This document shows positions 9,074 to 18,656 of a DNA stretch of 20,382 nucleotides, piece after piece (the stretch's first letter is position 1; each line of letters opens with the position of its first letter). Location of the stretch: IMG/VR virus record IMGVR_UViG_3300000557_000038, positions 1-20,382 of that record; one strand, given 5' to 3'. The notes below the pieces were generated by a model. It saw nothing but the letters and a program-made list of their open reading frames with translations, was not told the DNA's origin and made no database searches. The translations under genes were made by a program, and so were the position numbers. The DNA is from a virus.

Positions 9074-12000
9074 TTAATATTGTCCACTTGATTTACATCC
9101 ATCAGATCCTCTAATATGTCTAACGCTTGGTCAATTAGTATATGATGCATTATCAAGTTCATCTGTATCCAAAAATTCATCTCTCAAATAAGATGAACTT
9201 TTAGTTGGATTGTCTATCCAATGATTTAATCACCATTCTCATCCACCAAAATCAGGCAATCTTCCCAGTCCAAATGGCAATGGGGCCATAAATCAATCAA
9301 ATATTTGAGCCATTCAATTTCTATGTTGGGATGTAACAGGTATGCCCATATGTTCTAATACGGCATTATAAAATGATGTAGATTCTATCATTTGATCAAT
9401 TCCAAATATACCATATTTCCTATAACTGCCATCAAAATAATCAACTGAGCCCGGAGTAACAAATGCCAATTCACAAGTAGGCTCTGGTTCTATAGGTTCA
9501 GTTGGTGTGTATCTTCCTTCTGCATCTATTATTCTATCTGCTTCAGTATATACAACAATACCTGAAGGTGTATCTCATCCACTAATATCAGTAAATTCAA
9601 TTGTATAGTTTTGTCCTATAGTAACGTCATCTCATACATATCCATGTGCCCTAGTAGTATGATAAGGGTCCGGCTGCCCGGGTGTATATGTAGGATCATT
9701 TAATTTAGCACGAGCATTATTTCTAACTTCGGATGGAGAACTAGGATTTATAACTACTCTGATACCAGCATCGGGCTCTGGCGGTGGTGGAGGCGGTACA
9801 TATGGCTCACTATAAGTACCTGTTACTAATACTTCCTGACCAGCTACAACATTAACAGATTGTGCCCCGGGCGTATCTCATCCACTAACATCGCTAAATT
9901 CAACTGTTACAGTTCCTTCATCTACTCCTGTAATAGCTTCCATATGCCCCATTCAAGCAGAATCAATAGTTACGATTCTCCATTTTCCTGTTCCTTGGAC
10001 ATCAGATGGTCTTAATTCCCCACGAATAGACCCTGTGGTTGGCTCTTCATATTCATATTCTCCTTTTGCTTGTACAGTTTCGTTTTCAATAACATCTATA
10101 TAATTATTGCTTGGAGTTTCTCATCCATCTATATCACTATAAACTACTGTATATGAGCCAGGATCTAAATCTTCATATCTATATCCATCAGAGCGTCATA
10201 CTTCATCAGAATTTAATTTACCTTTCGCCCCTGCTGATCTAGCACCACTTGGCTCAATAACAATTCTTAATTGGCCTGTTGGAGGACCTTCTCCTGCAGT
10301 TACAGATAAATCAGGGGTTAATACGTAAACTTCTGGCTCAACTGATTCATATTCGCCAGTTATCTGCACTTCTTGTCCTGCTTGAACCTGTACAAATTTA
10401 TTTTCAGGTTTAAATTGACCATCAACAACTTTAAATTCTACATAATAAGATCCTTCACTTATATAATAAGGTTCATCTGAATGATATTTTCAAGAATGTT
10501 TGGATGTTATCTTTCCTGCCCCTCTATCCCTTATACCTGTTGGTTCAATGTTTATTTTTAACCAACCTTTTGCTATTGAATCATCTGAATATATGCCTTC
10601 TACTACTGTAGTTTCATCAGTGTTTATTCTTACTTGTTTATTTGAAGGTTCTACATATCCATCAATTTCTTCATATTGAATAAATGTAGTACCAGACGGC
10701 AAATCAATTGTATCGGTGCTTTGTCTCCATTGTCCATTTATTATTCTTCATCTTGCATAATGAGATACTGCTGTTGGACTTATAAGTACCTGTAATGACC
10801 CATATTCTTCTGTTTCGTCTTTATAAGCGTTCCCTGTTACTTCTTCAGCCCCTCTGCCTATATATATTTCTTCTTCTTCAGGGGTTATTCATCCATCTAT
10901 ATCTTTATATTCAATTGTATAAGTACCAGAAGGAAGTTCATCATATACATAATTATCATCACGCCATTCTGTTTCTCACGGAGCAATAATTCTTGCTTGT
11001 CCTCCTTCGTTTCTAGCCCCTGAAGGTCTAATATGTATAGTGATAGATCCTAAAACATCTAGTATATCTTCATATTCTCCGATAGCAAGAACCTCTTGTC
11101 CTGCTTCAACTTCGACCTCAACTAATGTCTGTTCTATAACTCATTCCGTTTCATCACCGATTTTTTTAAATTCGATCATATGAGTACCGGGGCTAACATC
11201 GTAAACAGTATTATGTTTACCTCAATCCTCATAACCAACAGGTCTTCCTGCCCCTCTTTCTCTAATATCGGGATGGTCTGGATTAACATATATTATTACA
11301 CTTCCTAATTCTGCTGTATAATTGCCCTGTACAGGCAAAGTTTCTCCTGCAACAATATCTACTTGTAATGCGGAAGGTCTTGTTCAATTATCTATTTCTT
11401 TAAATTCAATCGTATAGGTTTTAGGTACAAGATTTGTATATATATATCCATCATCCCTTCAATCAAGTTGACCTACAATTCTTGCTTGAGCGCCCGCATT
11501 TCTTGCTAAACTAGGCTCTAATGATATTAATAAATTACCTACAGTTTCTTGATCTTCTGTGTAAGAAGCTGTAACAACTCTTTCTACATCAGTTACAGAT
11601 ATATCCATCATTAACGAAGGCCTTTTTCAACCTTCTATTTTTTTAAACTCCATAGAATAATTACCTGTATCTAAATTATGTCAAACATAATTATGAGGCC
11701 TAAATTCACTATCGATTCCTAATAATCTAGCAACTCCTGTAGGGTCTTCTTCAAATATTTCATCAGGACCATTTTCTATATAGACTCTTATGGAACCTTT
11801 TGTTTCATCTATATATTCACCTATGGCTAATATTTGTCCTGTTTCGATTTCTATACCAGTAACCAACGAACTTACTAATTCTCATCCTTCTACAGATTTA
11901 AATTCTACATTATAAGTTCCTGGCGGTAAATTTTCATAAACATATCCGTGAGGCTTAAATTCCCCTTCATCATCTACAAGTTTTCCTCCGCCATTATTTC

Positions 12001-13639
12001 TTACATATTCATCGTCTGGATCTAATCAAATCATTATGGACCCAAAAGCAATTTCTTGATATGTTCCTATAATTAATGACTGTTGATTAGGATAAATTTG
12101 CACAAATATGTTACCCGGCTTTTTTCATCCATTTATAGTCATAAATTCAATTTCATATTCACCTTGAGCTAAATCTTCATAAATATATCCATGCGTTCTT
12201 CAACTAGTATCGCCTACCAATCTTGCCCTTCCTCCTGTTCTTGCTCCGGCAGGATTGATGTTTATTCTTAAAGAACCTGGCAATATTTCTTCATAATTTC
12301 CTATAGCTATAGCTTGTTCATCCTTAAATATAGATATAATTAAATTATCGGGCGTATATCATCCTTCTACATCTTGAAATTCTATATCATATTTTCCTGA
12401 CAACATATTTTCATAAACATGTCCATCGTTTTTTCATTCTTCTCTATCTATAAGTTTTGCTTTACCTTTTTCTTTTATTTCTTCAGGCTGTAAATCTATA
12501 ACAATAGAACCATAAAGTTCTAAGGGGTCTGATCATACATTCCCCTTGATAATATCTGGATGAGATTTTAAATGATTTCTATAATCCTCTACATTAACAT
12601 TTCTAATTTGAGATAAAATATTATATTCTGATATATTTTTAATTTGTTCTATAGTTTCTGGATCTGAAGAACCATAACTTGGATTATTGTTTATTATTTC
12701 TATATAATCCTCATCTATAGGTGTATTGTTTATATTTATTAATCCATAATCTTCATAAATAAAATCATTTACTATAGGATTTATCATAGGCACTTCTTTT
12801 ATATCCAAAGAAGTGTCTTTATTAAAGGTATTTGTAGTTACGTTGCCATTTCTTCCTAATGTATTATTAAATATAATTGAAATTCTAGCGTCTTTATTAG
12901 GGATATTATGTGATTTTGAAAATAGTATATTACATCTATTGAATTTATCGTATTCAAGTATATATACCTCGTTTAATTTACTTAATGGGGTTGCATATTC
13001 TTCAAATATTTCAACTCTTTTTCAAAGTTCACCATTAACATAAACTCATGGGTCTACACCAAAATCAATTGTTCCTATAGGTATCAAAATTCTATTATTA
13101 ATGATATTTTCTCCTGAAAATATTTTAATTAAAGGAGTCCCTTGTCTTACAGTTAGATTAAAACTATATTCATCACCTTCTAAATTACTAGGGATAACAA
13201 TAAATTGTTCTTTTACTGTTTGATAAGTAATTTCAGTAGGGCCTTCATACAATCCACTATTTATTTTATATCAAGCCGGAATAAATAATTCATCACCTTT
13301 GGATGGTAAATTTTCATCTTCATCATCTACTTTTATTACAACAGTTAAAATTAATGATGCTGATATATAACCTTTTGGATTATATCCTCTTATTGAAGCA
13401 ATACTGTGCATAGTTTCATATACTTCTGCACTTTGTGGGTATATATTTTTTACTATCTTATTTGAAAAGTAAGTTGACATATCAGTTAGATATGATACTA
13501 GCTCGATAAGCATAGTAATGTTTGAACCTTCATAATTATAATCCCTAAAGGTATCTGATTCTTTCATTAATTCAGATAATTTATTTTTGGCTGAATTAAA
13601 ATCAGTTTCTAAGTAAGATGGTATCAAATAATTTTTCAT
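9074..13639 (-). CDS. gp6/J-like baseplate wedge protein with twelve C-terminal PEGA-like repeats
   Basis: Encodes 1521 aa, starting MKNYLIPSYLETDFNSAKNK after AAAGGAATATTAATATT and ending TAA, with many UGA=Trp codons. Residues 1 to about 375 match the T4 gp6 / P2 J family: FRDYNYEGSNITMLIELVSY followed by a G-Y-N-P-K-G helix, then a QFIVIPSNLEGDEYSFNLTV-type domain, ISIIFNNTLGRNGNV, and SDPETIEQIKN leading to NVEDYRNHLKSHPDIIKGNV. In gp6 the family continues with Y-G-x-V-x-I-x-I-x-P. Here YGSIVIDLQP instead opens an array of twelve beta-sandwich repeats (residues 376 to about 1377). The C-terminus (about 1390-1521) is Trp-rich (GGWEWWLNHWIDNP) and unfamiliar. The usual gp6 C-terminal region is absent here but seems present at 4505-5116. 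gp6 forms the inter-wedge ring of the baseplate. The repeats probably project outward. Confidence 0.85.
9509..12514 (-). repeat. Twelve tandem PEGA-like protein repeats
   Basis: Repeats start at residues 377, 455, 533, 615, 701, 779, 864, 947, 1025, 1122, 1203 and 1292 of the wedge protein, each about 78-97 residues. The consensus is G-S-[IL]-x-[VI]-x-I-x-P-x-G-A-R, then A-x-[AW]-[RK], W-R-x-x-G-Y-x-Y-E-x-L-x-x-G-x-Y-x-[IV]-E-F-x-x-[IV]-x-G-W-x-x-P, then V-x-A-G-x-x-x-x-x-G-x-Y. This form is known from PEGA-like beta-sandwich repeats of bacterial surface and secreted proteins. Copies are strongly diverged in DNA, so the array is old. Proline or Glu/Pro spacers follow repeats 9 and 11. Confidence 0.85.
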
Positions 13640-13654
13640 AATATTAATATTCCT

Positions 13655-14035
13655 TTACGCTGCTTTTATAATTTCATCTATTATATATGGGTCAGGGCTC
13701 ATTATGTCCTTAATTTTAAATTTTAGAACAATATGGTACTGTCCTTTATCGGCCTGTGGAGTTATTAATAAATCTTCTATTATAACTCTATTGTCTCATG
13801 TTCTTATGGCCTGTACTAAGGCATTTCCTATATTTCTTGCTGTTGTTTTGTCTATAGGTTCAAATAAATAATCATATAAATTAAAGGCAAAATTAGGTAA
13901 ACGTCTTCTATTTCCTCTATTTGTTAAGAATATATTTTTTATAGACATTTTTACAGCGTCTTCATCTGTATAATCAAAAACATCACCATCATGTTTTTTC
14001 TCTAAATTTATATCAATATCTTTTCATCAAGTCAT
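13655..14035 (-). CDS. gp25-like baseplate wedge protein
   Basis: Encodes 126 aa, close to the usual gp25 length, after AAGGATATTATAAA. The family signature is clear: NIFLTNRGNRRRLPNFAFNL followed by YDYLFEPIDKTTA, matching the gp25/GpW 'GER...P.FG...LFEPID' motif, then TWDNRVIIEDLLI and a final beta pair HIVLKFKIKD. gp25 is a core wedge component of contractile tails that helps initiate sheath polymerisation; it is not enzymatically active despite its lysozyme-family label. Codons 3 and 4 are both TGA (Trp-Trp), so standard-code gene finding would lose the gene at residue 2. Its place between PAAR and gp6 fits P2 and T6SS gene order. Confidence 0.92.
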
Positions 14036-14065
14036 TTTATAATATCCTTACTATATTTATATAAT

Positions 14066-14353
14066 TTATCCACCAGCAAAAGAATCTGGCGATCCTGTTA
14101 CAACATAAGAACCACAAGTTATTAAATCTCCTACACGCCCTATAGGTTGTCCATTTACAAAAACCGTACTACTCCCTACGGCTAAATTTCCTGCATGTAC
14201 ACTTAATCCACAAGCATGGGGCGCTCAAGCATCCCCCATTCTATGTATTGGAATTCCATTTACATAAGCATCGGGAGACCCTTCTATACTTGGACGTGGA
14301 TGAAAACAATGATGTCCTGTACATAAAGATCCTAAATGCGCTATAGGTGGCAT
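14066..14353 (-). CDS. PAAR-domain spike tip protein
   Basis: Encodes 95 aa, starting MPPIAHLGSLCTGHHCFHPR after AAAGGAGTTAATT, and ends in GSPDSFAGG and TAA. PAAR features are strong: the N-terminal H-x-G-x-x-C-x-G-H-H-C zinc-ligand cluster, repeated V-N-G-x-P-[IV]-x-R-x-G-D (YVNGIPIHRMGDAW and FVNGQPIGRVGDLI), and the H-A-C-G and T-C-G turns. PAAR proteins cap the spike trimer with a zinc-bound cone and pierce the target envelope. It has no effector extension. One Trp codon is TGA. The partner is the gp5-like needle at 15955-17043. Confidence 0.95.
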
Positions 14354-14355
14354 AA

Positions 14356-14925
14356 TTAACTCCTTTTATCAATTTCTTCCATAAATTTTTCTACATTTTT
14401 TGTTAAATTTATAAATACGGAAATACCAAAAACTCCTATATATGTGGCTACAACAGGAGGCGCTGTTCCAGGCACTACACCTGTAACTGTTACGTCAAGT
14501 TGTCCTAATGTATATTGAGTATCTATATACCCATTTTCTTTAAGTTCCATGTTTGTAAGATAAGGGGATGCTGTCGGTGACGGCAATTTATCCCAATCAT
14601 CTACGGTATATTCATTATATTCTGGATCTAAATAAGAAATAGATTCTATTTTAGGAAAAATATCCTCATTACTTATATAATTTACTTCTAATACAGGACC
14701 ATTTTGTTTAATTTCTATATTTTTTATTTCTTCTAATCGTATACCTTCAAAATTTCAGGTTCATAATGGTCCTTGTAACGTTGTTGCTAAAACTCCAATT
14801 CCTTCATAACTATTTTCGTTAGTATTTATAACAGTATGGGCAACATTAGAATGAGGCAATTCAAGTTGTCCTAAAAATCCATCAAAAATATTTTGTACTG
14901 AAAAGGCTATTCATGGATCTACCAT
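14356..14925 (-). CDS. Baseplate-region protein of unknown function (189 aa)
   Basis: Starts MVDPWIAFSVQNIFDGFLGQ two bases after the preceding stop and ends TAA. The first half is rich in beta strands (GIGVLATTLQGPLWTWNFEG, KNIEIKQNGPVLEVNYI). It has a P-x-P-x-A-S-P linker near residue 115. Residues about 140-170 are hydrophobic and Gly/Pro-rich (VTVTGVVPGTAPPVVATYIG followed by VFGISVFINLT), possibly a membrane-contact or buried beta segment, and the protein ends in a short charged helix. I recognise no family. Its place between the spike and PAAR genes suggests a central spike or hub accessory. The GGA upstream is about 12 nt from this ATG, longer than elsewhere in the operon. Confidence 0.8.
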
Positions 14926-14927
14926 TA

Positions 14928-15239
14928 TTAATTTAATTCCTTTATATCTTCATATTCAATTTCTGGCGTAATAGGATGAAATGGTTTATGGTCGTTTATC
15001 TCAAGTCTTTCGCCTCTTAAATATAATGTTTTGTGAGATTGAATTTTTATATCTTCATCAGATTCCAAAAATACCTTTCCTTTTAATTTTATAACTGTAG
15101 TATATGAAGGATATATTTCTAATTTTCCATTAACATACTCCACAACACTACCATCAGGATAAATTTTAATATTTTTCAATAATTTATTTATAAACCATTC
15201 ACTTATTTTTGATAATGTATCCTTTTTGGCCATTAACAT
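14928..15239 (-). CDS. Small beta-rich baseplate-region protein (103 aa)
   Basis: Starts MLMAKKDTLSKISEWFINKL after GGAGATTAAT. A second ATG at codon 3 is possible but is further from the ribosome-binding site. After an N-terminal amphipathic helix come short alternating strands: IKIYPDGSVVEYVNGKLEIY, VIKLKGKVFLESDEDIKIQS, then LYLRGERLEIN. The rhythm recalls spike beta-helix or OB-fold extensions, so it may pack on the needle (weak inference). No family recognised. Confidence 0.75.
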   Translation of the reverse strand: MLMAKKDTLSKISEWFINKLLKNIKIYPDGSVVEYVNGKLEIYPSYTTVIKLKGKVFLESDEDIKIQSHKTLYLRGERLEINDHKPFHPITPEIEYEDIKELN

Positions 15240-15249
15240 ATTAATCTCC

Positions 15250-15945
15250 TTAAAAAAAATCTTCTGGGGCTTCGTTTTCTTTAGATACTACCTTTTTAGA
15301 ATCCTCAATCCTAGCCTTAGATTCTGTTTTTAAATTTTCATAATCGCCGTCTAATTCTTCAACAGTATGTTTGACTTCAGGCCTTATATCTGTGCCCTCT
15401 AAAAATTCATCTAAATCAAAATCTCCTTGAATGGTAAGTCCAGCAGCATCAACAAAATCATTAATTTCTTCATTATAATCATCTATTTCTTCTATAGGGA
15501 TACATTCAGCATCTGCCATACATCCTAATATCTCATCTGCTTTATTTATCATATCGGATATGCCTAATTTATCTAATAACTCACTATATTCTTTTGTTGC
15601 TCCTAACATATCCAATTCAGGAATTCCGTCAGGCATTGAATCGCTAAGATTTTTAGCCAAGTTGTTTTTCATATCATCTAAAGCATTCATAATTCCATCT
15701 AAACAAGATCCTGCAAAAGAATCTCTCATATCTTCGACCGTTTTTACTTTATCATCTATATCTCGTCTAGATTCTCTTATATGATCTTTTAATTCATCAA
15801 CATCTGACATAGGCTCATTTGCTCTATCATTTATCATATCTTTTGTTTCATTAGATTTATTGGTAACATCACGACGCGCGTCTCTTATCTTTCTTGATTC
15901 TTTTTTAATATCATTATTTAATTGTTTACATGTTTCTGTTTTCAT
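15250..15945 (-). CDS. Acidic, helix-rich coiled-coil protein of unknown function (231 aa)
   Basis: Starts MKTETCKQLNNDIKKESRKI after AGGATATATAT and ends EAPEDFF then TAA. It contains no tryptophan, unlike its neighbours. Residues 1 to about 75 and 195-225 are highly charged with heptad-like spacing (coiled coil). The middle (about 80-140) has amphipathic helices with IMNALDDMKNNLAKNL and SELLDKLGISDMINKADEIL. Cys occur at CLDG and GCMADAECIP. This is not a fibre or spike pattern. A hub accessory, chaperone or tape-measure-like plug is possible, but nothing identifies it. Confidence 0.8.
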   Translation of the reverse strand: MKTETCKQLNNDIKKESRKIRDARRDVTNKSNETKDMINDRANEPMSDVDELKDHIRESRRDIDDKVKTVEDMRDSFAGSCLDGIMNALDDMKNNLAKNLSDSMPDGIPELDMLGATKEYSELLDKLGISDMINKADEILGCMADAECIPIEEIDDYNEEINDFVDAAGLTIQGDFDLDEFLEGTDIRPEVKHTVEELDGDYENLKTESKARIEDSKKVVSKENEAPEDFF

Positions 15946-15954
15946 ATATATATC

Positions 15955-17043
15955 CTAATTGATATTTACTATAGATCCATTAACATTTACTATACCAGAT
16001 GCTATTATGTTACAATTTGCCCCTACATTTATGTTACAATTTGATCCTATATTAACATTATAATCTGTTCCAATAGTAACATCTTTATTAACGCCTATAG
16101 TTATAGAAGAATTTGTGCCTATATTTTTTTCTTCATTATTTCCTATGTCCAATAACCTGTCATTCCCTATTTCTTTTTCTTCATCATTCCCTATTTCAGT
16201 ATATTTATCATTTCCAATTTCGGTATATTCATCATTTCCGATTTTTTTTGTTTTATCATTATCTATTGTTGTATTATCGTCATTGCCTGTGTGTTTATTG
16301 AAATCCTTTAAAATTATATCATACCTATGGCCATTATTTTTTATAATTTTATTTCCTTCATTATCTATTTCTATATATGAATTTGATGGATGATATATAT
16401 GTAGTCTTGGGTCATCTGATGTATCTATTTCAATTATCAATCCACTATGGGTAGCATATACTATATTATTTGGATATTTTTCACTTGATTTTAAATAATA
16501 AGAATCGGGCTCACTTCAATTTCCTTGTCCTAATGCTAATTGAATACCCTTATCTAATTTACTTTGTTTATAATCAACTATAGTATCACTTGATTCGTCT
16601 CTTGACAATCTATGCCAATCAGGCTCATTTAATCTATTATCAGTAGGATATTGTTCATTAGGGTCACTAAATCCATGCTCGTCTTCATATCCATGATTTT
16701 TATCGGTAGGCAATCCTGGCGCACTTGCAAAAAATCTTGGATTTAAAATATGCCCATTTTCAAAAAATAAAAAAACATGACTTCCTTGTAATGGAACTGT
16801 CCATCCTCCAAACCCTGATACACTGCCTTCAAAAAGACTTAATGCTGGCTCGGCTCATGGCAATTCATCTGTAGGAATCCCATTTAAATCATCCTTTTCT
16901 TTTATTTCAGTATGAACCCCAAATATTCTTATTTTACATCTTCCCATTTTTTCAGGATCATTATTTTCTTCAACTACCCCTCTATAAATGCCCCATAACT
17001 TATCTTCTGGTGGTTGAAAATCAATTGGATTATTTTTTAACAT
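15955..17043 (-). CDS. gp5/VgrG-like spike protein, lysozyme-less
   Basis: Encodes 362 aa, starting MLKNNPIDFQPPEDKLWGIY after AGGAATAAATT and ending TAG. Residues about 15-115 form the OB-fold of T4 gp5 and VgrG: WGIYRGVVEENNDPEKMGRC, KIRIFGVHTE, and the second half with GGWTVPLQGSHVFLFFENGH. A loop region (about 125-190) is rich in acidic residues and P-T-D. From residue about 250 come octads of the form x-[IV]-G-[NTS]-[DN]-x-x-x that fold as the triple-stranded beta-helix needle. T4 gp5 has a lysozyme domain between OB-fold and needle. None is seen here. It should trimerise on the hub encoded just upstream and carry the PAAR tip. Confidence 0.92.
15985..16296 (-). repeat. 24-nt (octad) repeats of the spike beta-helix
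   Basis: About twelve to thirteen eight-residue units, e.g. EIGNDEYT, EIGNDKYT, EIGNDEEK, DIGNNEEK, TIGVNKDV, TIGTDYNV and NIGSNCNI. The early units are highly charged and nearly identical at DNA level, and the later ones are neutral and Asn-rich. Each octad is one strand turn in T4 gp5-type needles, so unit number sets needle length. Confidence 0.85.
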
Positions 17044-17052
17044 AATTTATTC

Positions 17053-18261
17053 CTAATTATTAGTCTTTGCTGATGAATGTAGAGCAGTTATATCACTATC
17101 TCCATATCCATTTTTTATTAATACCATTTTTTGTCTATATGTAGGTCTTGTATGTCCATCAAATATATGAGTTATTGATTTTACTAAATATTTTCCATGT
17201 AAATGTTTATTGTAGTGTTCTTCAATATCACCACTAGGCCAAAATATTTCTATCATACCTCCGCAATACCTATCCTCATGTCCTCTAACTGTTATAGATA
17301 TACATTGTTGGTGAGCATATTTTTTATTTCAATTGTTATGAAAGATTGTATCTATCTGGCCAATATCAGATTCGCCTATTGTTTGATAACTTACTCTTTT
17401 ATCAGATATATCAGGGAATAAAGTTTTTTTCCCTAATATTGTTTGTCTATCAACGCTTTCAGAATATTCAAATTCTTTATGTATAAATTGCTTTGTTTTA
17501 GAGTAATATCCCTTCTTTACTCCACCACTTAAATGTTTTAATGATGTCATATCAACGCCTGATATAGATCATTCTAAAATTTTATTATAATAAACAATAT
17601 TAGGGTCTTGAAAAATATATTCTCCGTTACTTGGAGGCATCATGTCTTCATTCATTAATAAAGATTCTAATGTTATAAAATTAGCACCATGAGTATTATT
17701 ATAAAATAAATATCCCGGCTCCCCTCCTTCACTCCCTGTTGCTCTTTTCATTAATCATAATAGAGTTGTGTTTACATTTCAAAATGGGATATAAAAAAAT
17801 TCTAACTCTTCGTTAGTGTCTTCAAATTCTCCCCATTTTTCTATATTTAGATAATGTTTTCCTATAAATTTAACAATATCAGAAATTTTTTCTTCTTTTC
17901 ATGATCTGGAATATTGAAAAAAATTCATCATAAAGAAAGATTCTTCAGCAAAGAACAATTCAATAATTTCAATATTTCCAGTACTTGAACTTACTTGGTC
18001 TATTTTACTAACTTTATATATTTTAAAACTTAAATGTTTTTCTTCTTCTTCACCATAAACCACTTTTATAACTTCATTTCCAGTAAGAGGACCAAATTCA
18101 AAAATTCCTCTACCATCAAAAATTATTATCTTTCCGACCATAGTAAAAGAAAAGATATCTTCTATAAAATATAATTGTTTTATTTCAGCAGCGTCTAATG
18201 TTATTTCTCCTGTGTCCATTGATAGAGCAACTGTAAATTCCCCTGTATGTTCTTGAGTCAT
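17053..18261 (-). CDS. gp27/VgrG-N-like baseplate hub protein
   Basis: Encodes 402 aa, starting MTQEHTGEFTVALSMDTGEI. The ATG overlaps the previous stop by one base (TAATG), so translation is probably coupled. It ends TAG. The N-terminal beta-rich domain contains FSFTMVGKIIIFDGRGIFEF, GPLTGNEVIKVVYG and IEIIELFFAEESFFM, resembling the tube-like domains of gp27/gpD hubs. The middle has SRSWKEEKISDIVKFIGKHY and the conserved hub stretch FYIPFWNVNTTLLWLMKRAT. The end has a third beta domain with ISITVRGHEDRYCGGMIEIF and KYLVKSITHIFDG. It should form the trimer joining the tube to the spike encoded next. Several Trp are UGA. The fold call is pattern-based. Confidence 0.85.
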
Positions 18262-18644
18262 TATAATTCTCCAACTTGTTCTACTTCTTTTAATAATTTA
18301 TATATATATACAGGTTTTAAAATTTTCAAAGAATCTCCTTCATTCAGTTCTTCAAAAGGGTTTATAACATCATTTGTTGTTGCTATAACCCATCATAAAC
18401 TATCTGTTTCATAAAAATTATAAGATATCGTATCCCATCATTGATCGTTTCCAATTTCATATAAAGTATAGTATCTTTTGTTATTAAATACATGGTCTTT
18501 CATCACATAACTTCTAAAAATATTTATAAGTAATTGATTTTCATCAAAATCCTTTAATATTTTATGGAGTTTTAAAAAAGAAGTATTTTTTAATTTTTGA
18601 CCCGTTTCTTTTCTAAAAGTTGTATTCGTTGGTTTTATAGTCAT
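18261..18644 (-). CDS. gp53-like baseplate wedge protein
   Basis: Encodes 127 aa, starting MTIKPTNTTFRKETGQKLKN. The C-terminal half carries the signature of T4 gp53 and related LysM-like wedge proteins: YYTLYEIGNDQWWDTISYNF, YETDSLWWVIATTNDVINPF, then NEGDSLKILKP. gp53 bridges neighbouring wedges and gp48/gp25 contacts during baseplate assembly. Both Trp-Trp pairs are encoded TGA-TGG, where the family has conserved Trp, so they also support the recoding. The start lies just after a G7 run that doubles as the ribosome-binding site, and the stop overlaps the hub start. Confidence 0.88.
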
Positions 18645-18656
18645 TTTTACCCCCCC
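18645..18656 (-). promoter_or_regulatory. G7-run ribosome-binding site overlapping a gene end
   Basis: The minus strand reads GTGGGGGGGTAAAAATG. The seven-G run (18650-18656) encodes the last residues (V-G-G) of the gp48-like gene and sits at Shine-Dalgarno distance from the gp53-like ATG. Such a homopolymer is odd in AT-rich DNA and is prone to slippage. Confidence 0.6.

Noticed and set aside
14036-14065. Promoter in the 30-nt gap before gp25 (TATA-like bases)
   Set aside because: The whole region is AT-rich, so -10-like hexamers occur by chance; there is no spaced -35 element and the genes are spaced like one operon.
15955-17043. Lysozyme domain in the gp5-like protein
   Set aside because: No catalytic Glu/Asp/Thr motif or suitable length exists between the OB-fold and the beta-helix.
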